Below are positions 30,473 to 35,072 of a stretch of DNA of 35,072 nucleotides, piece by piece. The stretch is from contig PLYG01000430.1 of NCBI GenBank assembly GCA_003153335.1, positions 1,094-36,165 of the forward strand. Reading direction: 5' to 3'. The notes beneath the pieces were generated by a model. It ran no database searches. It worked only from the letters and a program-made list of their open reading frames with translations, and was not told where the DNA came from. Positions within the stretch are counted from its first letter, which is position 1; each line of letters begins with the position of its first letter. The stretch is from Betaproteobacteria bacterium (GTDB lineage: Bacteria > Pseudomonadota > Gammaproteobacteria > Burkholderiales > Casimicrobiaceae). The translations under genes and the position numbers were made by a program.

Positions 30473-30769
30473 TTAGTTGTCCATGTCGCAAAGCGTTAAC
30501 CCAAGCTTCTTAGCTAATTTCTCGGCTTCATTTTGAGAACAGTGCAAAAATACGGCAGCGACGCGCGGAGAACCGGCCATAAGCCACAGACCGCGCTCTT
30601 CTTTGGTATATTCCAGGCGCAGTGTGGGCATCTGCGTCGGAGATTCGTAGCTGATTCGCACTTCTGCTTCAGACCAGAGCTTTGGCGTAATGTCTAGCAG
30701 GCTATCCACCGCCGAATAGGCAATGCGAATCTTATCGCCAACGAGAATAGAAAATGAATTGATCGACAT
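30473..30769 (-). CDS. Hypothetical protein, 98 aa
   Basis: Start ATG 30769. Beta-rich first half (INSFSILVGDKIRIAYSAVD, SEAEVRISYES), then EYTKEERGLWLMAGSPRVAA and a C-terminal helix with NEAEKLAKKLGL. The base composition is less GC-rich than the backbone, suggesting a separate origin. It may be the second frame of a transcript started near 30996. It is divergent from the XRE gene at 31065. Family not recognised. Confidence 0.55.
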   Translation of the reverse strand: MSINSFSILVGDKIRIAYSAVDSLLDITPKLWSEAEVRISYESPTQMPTLRLEYTKEERGLWLMAGSPRVAAVFLHCSQNEAEKLAKKLGLTLCDMDN

Positions 30770-30804
30770 ATTGGGCCAGAAAGGGAAGTAAAGCCAAAAT
30801 TGGT

Positions 30805-30993
30805 TCACGCAATATTTAGCGGCACGATCCGAATGGCGCGCAGGACTGGAACTCGGACGCCATCGCTGGAATCGACAAGGCCAACAATTACCGCGAGCAG
30901 TGGTGCCGCGCGGCGTGGTCGGACCGGCTTCGTGACGCAATGCTCGAAAAGCAGCGCAGTGATTTGATGAGACATGTGACGAAATCCAAGCAT
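30805..30993 (-). CDS. Doubtful small ORF, 62 aa
   Basis: ATG 30993 lies three bases after the predicted +1 of a degenerate CCC...GGG/TATACT promoter, the same position as in two good copies. The protein itself (TALLFEHCVTKPVRPRRAAP, then AVIVGLVDSSDGVRVPVL) is not recognisable, and the opposite strand looks at least as protein-like. Kept only because of the promoter geometry. Confidence 0.25.
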   Translation of the reverse strand: MLGFRHMSHQITALLFEHCVTKPVRPRRAAPLLAVIVGLVDSSDGVRVPVLRAIRIVPLNIA

Positions 30994-31035
30994 GAAACGG
31001 GAAGTATACCCAGTAGATGTATGCTCTGTAGATAA
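30820..31035 (+). pseudogene. C-terminal relic of an unidentified protein
   Basis: A 71-residue open frame without a start codon reads like the end of a protein: DAIAGIDKANNYREQWCRAA, then WSDRLRDAMLEKQRSDLMRH and VTKSKHETG. Charge pattern and codon use look coding. The parent family is not recognised. It directly precedes the XRE gene. Confidence 0.35.
30996..31020 (-). promoter_or_regulatory. Degenerate CCC...GGG promoter copy
   Basis: Minus strand: ACA-TCTACT-GGG (31020-31009), then TATACT (31008-31003), +1 at 30996, ATG at 30993. Only the right arm is intact. It also lies 45-70 bp upstream of the divergent XRE gene and could be an autoregulatory site. Confidence 0.35.
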
Positions 31036-31064
31036 ATATGCAGTAGCGTTGCACGCTATGGGGC

Positions 31065-31289
31065 ATGAAAAAGCCCAAGCCCAAGAGCGCGCGTGCCCGA
31101 GTGGCAGCAAATGTTCTGCGATTGAGAAGTGAGCGGGAATTAAGTCAGGAAGCGCTAGCGGAAGCGGCTGACTTTCACCGCACGTACGTGAGTCAGCTTG
31201 AGCGACGCGTGACCAACATCACGGTCGATAATCTTGAGCGGCTGGCTGTGGCACTACGCGTCGACATAATCGAATTGCTGCGCGACTAA
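31065..31289 (+). CDS. XRE-family transcriptional regulator, 74 aa
   Basis: A single HTH domain fills the protein: RVAANVLRLRSERELSQEAL, then AEAADFHRTYVSQLERRVTN and TVDNLERLAVALRVDIIELL. The recognition helix is HRTYVSQLER. Size and sequence type resemble C-proteins and small regulators that travel with restriction-modification or toxin-antitoxin genes, but no restriction gene is next to it. It has a basic N-terminal tail (KKPKPKSARAR). It is a possible binder of the operator-like sequence at 30996-31020 just upstream. It shows no direct link to the CCC-N6-GGG sites. Confidence 0.85.
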   Translation: MKKPKPKSARARVAANVLRLRSERELSQEALAEAADFHRTYVSQLERRVTNITVDNLERLAVALRVDIIELLRD

Positions 31290-31630
31290 CCTCGTCCGCA
31301 GCACAGTCTGCTGCGCGCCCGAATGTGCACCGGCTGGGCTCCTTTGCTTCGCATCGCAGTAACGTACCGTATTGTCATCTCCAATTCACCATGGCGTGCG
31401 CCACCACTAGAAATGTCGAAGGGACCGCGTCCAAAGTACGCATTGCGCGCGGATAGTACTGCATCCGTTACCAACAAAGCGCCGTCAAGCTGTTGGTGAA
31501 CTGTTGTTCGCTGTTAGTTTTGGTGATTTTCGCGCCATCAAACGATCAAGTGTAAATTCCATAGACGAGCTGCAGAATCGAGCGCTGTGCTCGCTCGAAT
31601 CCCTCATGGCTCTTCAGCATCCGCAGGGGA

Positions 31631-31771
31631 ATGCCGCCGGCCGAAAGTACCCTGTCAATCTTTAACCGTGATGTTCCGCCGGTTCCGGTAGCTCAACGTC
31701 CTGCCGCAATCGAGCAGGCAATTCGCGAAGTCGTTCAAGCCAACCGCCGCCCGGGTAGTGTCTCAGTTTGA
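31631..31771 (+). CDS. Possible 46-aa protein or gene remnant
   Basis: ATG 31631 opens a frame ending at TGA 31771, five bases before a rho-independent terminator. The sequence (TLSIFNRDVPPVPVAQRPAA, then IEQAIREVVQANRRPGSVSV) has a plausible helix. A GGGG lies directly before the ATG, too close for good initiation, so it may be the end of a longer lost gene. The opposite strand overlaps another short frame. Confidence 0.35.
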   Translation: MPPAESTLSIFNRDVPPVPVAQRPAAIEQAIREVVQANRRPGSVSV

Positions 31772-31775
31772 ATGT

Positions 31776-31795
31776 AAGGCGGCAAACCGCTTTTT
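31776..31795 (+). terminator. Rho-independent terminator (plus strand)
   Basis: Stem GCGG/CCGC with loop CAAA, extended by A-T and G-T pairs at its base (AAGGCGGCAAACCGCTTTTT), ending in five T. It separates the debris region from the genes to the right. Confidence 0.5.
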
Positions 31796-31825
31796 CAGCG
31801 ACCGCCGGTCGTGATGTGATCATGC

Positions 31826-32137
31826 GTGGATGAAAAAGCCTACGATCCGCGCCAGATCGTAGCCCAATTCAATGTAGTTACAACCGGGCCGGCGCGAACT
31901 GACGAGAACATGGCCTTTGAGATGTCTGTCGAGAAGGTACTCGGGTCAGGTTTTTCGGTGGACGAAGCCTTGGGGCTGATGGCGGCCACCGTGAACCCGG
32001 ACTTCGCCCCGCCGCCGAAGGCTGCCTACACCGGGTATTGTCTGGACGACGCGCTGGACACGCGCGTGCGGTTGTCGTTGTGGGGTTATGTCAGAACTCC
32101 CCTGCTGGCACGGACGCCAGCGGGCAACGCGAGTTGA
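31826..32137 (+). CDS. Hypothetical protein, up to 103 aa
   Basis: Open from GTG 31826; an internal ATG at 31910 is an alternative start. The core reads MAFEMSVEKVLGSGFSVDEA, then LGLMAATVNPDFAPPPKAAY, which looks like a helical soluble protein with an SVDEAL helix. No Shine-Dalgarno and no recognised family. It is separated from the next operon by 170 bp. Confidence 0.4.
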   Translation: MDEKAYDPRQIVAQFNVVTTGPARTDENMAFEMSVEKVLGSGFSVDEALGLMAATVNPDFAPPPKAAYTGYCLDDALDTRVRLSLWGYVRTPLLARTPAGNAS

Positions 32138-32284
32138 GCGCGCGAGCACATTGTGCGTTGCGCGTTCCGTGAGCAGACCACGAACCGCATTCGTTCCCGA
32201 GTTTCCGTACTACCATAGCGAACACGGTCGCATCGAGCGTCACACTCGCGGAGTCTTCATGCAAAAGAAATGCCTTGCACTATA

Positions 32285-32308
32285 CCCACTTGTGGGTATA
32301 ATATGGTT
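32285..32308 (+). promoter_or_regulatory. CCC-N6-GGG/TATAAT promoter of the right-hand operon
   Basis: Plus strand: CCC-ACTTGT-GGG (32285-32296), then TATAAT (32297-32302). The full palindrome is TATACCCACTTGTGGGTATA. Predicted +1 is exactly 32309, the A of an ATG, so the seven-gene operon should start without a leader. A second in-frame ATG at 32303 would lie upstream of +1. Confidence 0.8.
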
Positions 32309-32581
32309 ATGAACTCGAATGAACTTCTCCAACTCTTCGCCGTCATCAGCGGTTTCGTCGGCAGCTACTTGGTCATCAAGCGAAAGGTCTCGGCCTTCTA
32401 CTGGTGGCTGGCTTCCAACGCGGCATTGATGGTGATCCAGTACGTCTTGGGCGCCTACATGCTAATCGCCCTTTACGCCGCATATTCGGTAATGAACGTT
32501 TACGGTATCTGTGAGTGGAGAAAGGCGGCGCGGCAAGGCCAGTCGCCCACCGCCGACACGGTTATCGGCCCCGGAATATAA
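32309..32581 (+). CDS. PnuC-like small membrane protein, 90 aa
   Basis: Three hydrophobic segments: LLQLFAVISGFVGSYLVI, then FYWWLASNAALMVIQYVLGA and YMLIALYAAYSVMNVYGICE followed by WRK. The last, with Y..MNVYG...WRK, resembles the end of PnuC-type nicotinamide mononucleotide/riboside transporters and their short phage and plasmid relatives. At 90 aa it is about half a PnuC (about 200-240 aa), so it would have to dimerise or have another role. First gene of the operon, with a leaderless start. Confidence 0.6.
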   Translation: MNSNELLQLFAVISGFVGSYLVIKRKVSAFYWWLASNAALMVIQYVLGAYMLIALYAAYSVMNVYGICEWRKAARQGQSPTADTVIGPGI

Positions 32582-32606
32582 GACCCGAAATCAAGGACTC
32601 GCTTTC

Positions 32607-33191
32607 ATGACACCCGAACTGGAAAAACGCGACAAAGAACTGCACGCACTGGTGCGGCCTCTCAACAAGGCGCGCTACACCGTCGATGTGGGTTTTGGGT
32701 ATGTCGAGAAATGGCTGGCCGACCTCGACCGTGACTATGGTCGCGGCAGCGCGGGCGGCTTGGAGCTTGACCCGGACTACCAACGAGGGCACGTTTGGCT
32801 TCCCGAGCAACGCTCGCGCTTCATGGAATATCTCCTGCGCGGAGGCAGCGCAAACCTGCAGCTTCAGTGGAATCATCCGTTGTGGAATGAGCAGAACGTG
32901 GTCACCGACTTGCCGCACCAGATGCAATTGGTTGACGGCAAACAGCGACTGGAGACGATCCGCCGCTTCATGCGCGGAGAAGTGCTGGCCTTCGGGCTTC
33001 CGGTTACGTCGTTTATCGGTACCAGCTTCGATCCTAATCGTTTGGGAACTTTCCGCATCAGCATGAACGTGCACAGCATCACCTTGCGCGCCGAGCTGCT
33101 CAAGTTCTATCTCGCCCTCAACGAAGGCGGCGTGGTGCATACCGCCGATGAGTTGGCGCGGGTGCACAAGTTGCTGAAGGCGGTATCGTGA
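32607..33191 (+). CDS. DUF262-family protein (ParB/GmrS-like fold), 194 aa
   Basis: ATG 32607. Family signatures: LDPDYQRGHVW (the P.YQR..W motif), RFMEYLLRGG, and QMQLVDGKQRLETIRRFMRG with the D-G-x-Q-R motif that in GmrSD N-domains and DndB-like/ParB-like folds contacts nucleotide or DNA. Only the DUF262 part is present; there is no DUF1524 HNH nuclease domain, so this is not a complete GmrSD type IV restriction enzyme. Stand-alone copies occur on plasmids and phages. The stop overlaps the next start (GTGA). Confidence 0.8.
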   Translation: MTPELEKRDKELHALVRPLNKARYTVDVGFGYVEKWLADLDRDYGRGSAGGLELDPDYQRGHVWLPEQRSRFMEYLLRGGSANLQLQWNHPLWNEQNVVTDLPHQMQLVDGKQRLETIRRFMRGEVLAFGLPVTSFIGTSFDPNRLGTFRISMNVHSITLRAELLKFYLALNEGGVVHTADELARVHKLLKAVS

Positions 33192-33460
33192 GCGGCGCCG
33201 GTGTCGTGCCCATGGTGGCCCGTTCCGCCATCATCGAAGCGGTGCTGGTCGATCATCTCGCCAACCTTGCTCCTGCGGAACGGTTGCCGATCATCGACGA
33301 TCTGCTGCACCGGCTCCAGTTCGAGCGGCGGCTGGCGGTGTTGACGGACGATGAGCGCCGGTATATGGACGCCAACGAAGAACTTTCCGATGCCCAGCGC
33401 GCCCGGCTGAGTGCCTGCGCTACGCCGGCAGGGCTGATCGGGCTTGCGGTTACTGGATGA
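33188..33460 (+). CDS. Hypothetical protein, 90 aa
   Basis: GTG 33188 overlaps the DUF262 stop. Mostly helical: SAIIEAVLVDHLANLAPAER, then LPIIDDLLHRLQFERRLAVL and DDERRYMDANEELSDAQRAR. No motif beyond amphipathic helices. Chained by 4-bp overlaps on both sides, so made together with its neighbours. Confidence 0.65.
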   Translation: MSGAGVVPMVARSAIIEAVLVDHLANLAPAERLPIIDDLLHRLQFERRLAVLTDDERRYMDANEELSDAQRARLSACATPAGLIGLAVTG

Positions 33461-33762
33461 CCAACGTACTTGTTGCAGGCGACCGCTACAACATCTCGGA
33501 GCGCGCGATTGGCCGCACCTTTCACAACAGCCGACTGCAGCAATGGCAGCCAGCCGACCTTGATGCGCGCAACCATCACTTTCTCGTCGATCTACATGCC
33601 GCTGATCACGCTTTCCTGCCGCGACCGGTAGCGTATGAGGAGGCTCGCGCGGCAGATCAGCGGAAGGACTTGTTTGTGGATTTGCTCGTGGCACAGCGCT
33701 TCGCCCGGCTATTGACCGAAGCCGCTCTCGCAGTGCCTCTGGTCCCGGCCGCGACCAAATGA
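33457..33762 (+). CDS. Hypothetical protein, 101 aa
   Basis: ATG 33457 overlaps the previous stop (ATGA). The N-terminal half has ISERAIGRTFHNSRLQQWQP and NHHFLVDLHAADHAFLPRPV; the C-terminal half is a helix with KDLFVDLLVAQRFARLLTEA. The His-rich middle might bind a metal, which is speculation. Unrecognised family. Confidence 0.65.
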   Translation: MTNVLVAGDRYNISERAIGRTFHNSRLQQWQPADLDARNHHFLVDLHAADHAFLPRPVAYEEARAADQRKDLFVDLLVAQRFARLLTEAALAVPLVPAATK

Positions 33763-34094
33763 GCGGCCTCGGCGGCGCCAGGTCGTTGACCAGCAACGCG
33801 CACCTTGCCTCCGCCATGCTGGCCGCAATGCGCGGGCGGCTGGACTATATGGGTACGACCATCATGGCCTATGAAGCGCTGGAGGAGCTGAGCCGCGCCA
33901 GTGGCGTCCGTGACGGTGTCACCGGCCTGCTCGCGTCGCTTGACCAGCAACGCATGGAACCGGAGCTGGTCAACGTTGGTCGGGCAGCCGTGCTGTACTC
34001 CCTGCTGGAATGCTGGGTCAAACCCTGCCACCAGATTGCCCTGATGCGCGCGACCGGCCGTGACCGGGCGCAATGGCTGGAGGCGTTGGCATGA
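33759..34094 (+). CDS. Hypothetical protein, 111 aa
   Basis: ATG 33759 overlaps the previous stop. All-helical composition: SNAHLASAMLAAMRGRLDYM, YEALEELSRASGVRDGVTGL, then a C-terminal part with LLECWVKPCHQIALMRATGR. No known domain. Coupled to the DUF2786 gene by 4 bp. Confidence 0.65.
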   Translation: MSGLGGARSLTSNAHLASAMLAAMRGRLDYMGTTIMAYEALEELSRASGVRDGVTGLLASLDQQRMEPELVNVGRAAVLYSLLECWVKPCHQIALMRATGRDRAQWLEALA

Positions 34095-34900
34095 GCATAA
34101 CGGACGCCGAGCGGCAGACCGCGCTGCGCCGCCTGCGCAAGTGCCTGCGTTTGGCCGCCTCGGCGACGATACCGGGTGAGGTGGCCGCCGCACTACGCCA
34201 GGCGCAAATCCTGATGCGCAAGTATGGCTTGTCGGCCGAGGACGCGGAGTTGGCCGACATCCGTGAGCTGGCCACGAGCGCAGGCGGTGGTTCTTCCGTT
34301 GCGCAGTGGGAGGCGTCGCTCGCTGATTGTGTGCGCGATGCTTTTGGCGTGCAAGTCCTGTTCCGCCATGGGGCCGTGGGCGCGGCGTACTGGGTATTCC
34401 CCAAAGGCAAGAAGCCGCAGAAAAGACATAGCCGCAAACATGGCGAAATCCTTTTCGTTGGCCCGGAAGATCGGGTCACGGTGGCGCTCTATGCGTTCGA
34501 CGCCCTGCGCCGACAGTTGCGGCTGGCCAGAAAACAGCACGCCACGTTGTCAGGTCAACGCGGCAACGCGCTGAAAAGTTTTTGCTTGGGCTGGGCGCTG
34601 GGTGTAAAGAGCAAGCTGGCGGCGCTCGCCGCGCCATTCCCGATTGATGCGGCCACGTTGGCCCACACTGCCCAGCGCAAGAACCTCTCGGACAGGCAGG
34701 CTGAGGTGCGGGGGGCAATGCCTAAAGCCACCGCCGAGCTGGTCGCGTATCGCTACGGTCTGCGTGCGGCACAAGACGCGGTATTGAATGCTGGCGTCGC
34801 CGGCGGGGCCAATGATCTGGCCCTGCCGGAAAAGCCTCGTGCCTTGGTCCACGCGGTTGATCGCGACGCGCCAGCGGAGAATCAAGGTCGCTCACCATGA
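34091..34900 (+). CDS. DUF2786 family protein, 269 aa
   Basis: The N-terminal 45 residues are the DUF2786 helix pair: RLRKCLRLAASATIPGEVAA, then ALRQAQILMRKYGLSAEDAE. The following domain has SVAQWEASLADCVRDAFGVQ, GEILFVGPEDRVTVALYAFD and an FCLGWALGVKSKL helix, the usual layout of plasmid- and phage-borne members. No biochemical role is known to me. Start ATG 34091 overlaps the previous stop; its own stop overlaps the next ATG. Confidence 0.82.
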   Translation: MSITDAERQTALRRLRKCLRLAASATIPGEVAAALRQAQILMRKYGLSAEDAELADIRELATSAGGGSSVAQWEASLADCVRDAFGVQVLFRHGAVGAAYWVFPKGKKPQKRHSRKHGEILFVGPEDRVTVALYAFDALRRQLRLARKQHATLSGQRGNALKSFCLGWALGVKSKLAALAAPFPIDAATLAHTAQRKNLSDRQAEVRGAMPKATAELVAYRYGLRAAQDAVLNAGVAGGANDLALPEKPRALVHAVDRDAPAENQGRSP

Positions 34901-35072
34901 CCCGCGCTCAGTCGGCGGGCTTCTCGGCGGCCGGGATCGCCATCCTGCGGTCGAACCCAAAGGCGCGCCGCCGGTTGCTGGTGCGCGACGCGCCGTGGTG
35001 GCGGGCGTGGCCGGTGGCAGCGGGACGAAGCGGGGCGCGCAGTTTGCAGGCGCGCCTGCTCCTCCAAGCGGC
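34897..35072 (+). CDS. Partial ORF running off the window, Arg-rich protein
   Basis: ATG 34897 overlaps the DUF2786 stop (ATGA) and the frame stays open for 58 codons to the window edge. The visible part is strongly basic (SNPKARRRLLVRDAPWWRAW). Too little is present to identify it. Confidence 0.55.
   Translation, partial: MTRAQSAGFSAAGIAILRSNPKARRRLLVRDAPWWRAWPVAAGRSGARSLQARLLLQA

Larger units (their letters stand above)
31290..31825. other. 536-bp stretch of gene debris
   Basis: No complete gene of confident identity. It holds short start-less or weak frames: minus 31286-31477 (63 aa, with NAYFGRGPFDISSGGARHGE), minus 31546-31697 (ends LKSHEGFERAQRSILQLVYG then IYT), and a plus-strand 46-aa frame listed separately. 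These look like remains of deleted genes. One terminator lies at 31776-31795. Confidence 0.4.

Noticed and set aside
32607..33191. GmrSD type IV restriction enzyme
   Set aside because: Only the DUF262 part is present; the DUF1524 HNH nuclease domain is missing.
1..35072. CRISPR array
   Set aside because: No regularly spaced direct repeats of 25-40 bp were seen anywhere in the window.

Overview
The window looks like part of a large plasmid or integrative conjugative element from a GC-rich (roughly 60%+) beta- or gammaproteobacterium. The evidence is a self-encoded DnaG-type primase, a 5'-3' exonuclease and a DEDDh exonuclease, together with chains of small conserved but unnamed proteins whose genes overlap by 4 bp (ATGA/GTGA), an anti-restriction (Lar) relic, an AcrVA2-like protein, IS and recombinase debris, and a self-contained defence operon. 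No ribosomal, metabolic or other clearly chromosomal genes are visible. The species cannot be read from the sequence.

Layout. 1-5.7 kb (minus strand): partial dnaG, three small proteins, a secreted protein with a duplicated domain, a small membrane protein, a flap/5'-3' exonuclease and a 110-aa protein. 5.7-7.4 kb is a scrapyard: a terminator, a frameshifted membrane peptide, a Lar remnant, a tyrosine-recombinase remnant and a broken second copy of the AcrVA2-like gene. 7.4-10.3 kb (minus): the intact AcrVA2-like gene and its operon, then a two-gene operon with a four-cysteine protein. 10.3-10.8 kb holds two gene relics. 10.86-12.7 kb (plus): a DEDDh exonuclease operon. 12.7-15.0 kb (minus): small conserved proteins, a degenerate nucleotidyltransferase relic, a tRNA-Arg(UCU)-like element and two micro-proteins. 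15.2-30.0 kb (plus): a defence operon. 30.0-31.8 kb: an IS21 istA fragment, an XRE regulator and relics. 32.3-35.07 kb (plus): a seven-gene overlapping operon (PnuC-like, DUF262, DUF2786 and unknowns) that continues past the window.

Two systems stand out. (1) The defence operon encodes a small excisionase-type HTH protein, a DrmD-like SNF2 helicase (1093 aa), a DrmMI/Eco57I-like adenine methylase (1688 aa), and an 1800-aa DEAD helicase with a DUF1998 region that seems to carry a C-terminal Vsr/DUF559-like PD-(D/E)XK nuclease domain. A DUF429 protein follows. It combines class 1 DISARM parts (drmD, drmMI) with a DruE/DrmA-like fused helicase and has no separate drmB or drmC. (2) A repeated promoter-operator, CCC-N6-GGG followed directly by a TATAAT-like -10 box, precedes at least six operons of the backbone on both strands. 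In three of them the predicted +1 is exactly the A of the start ATG, and in two it lies three bases before the ATG, so a coordinated regulon of (near-)leaderless mRNAs is predicted. The defence operon lacks this motif and has its own inverted repeats, consistent with it being cargo.
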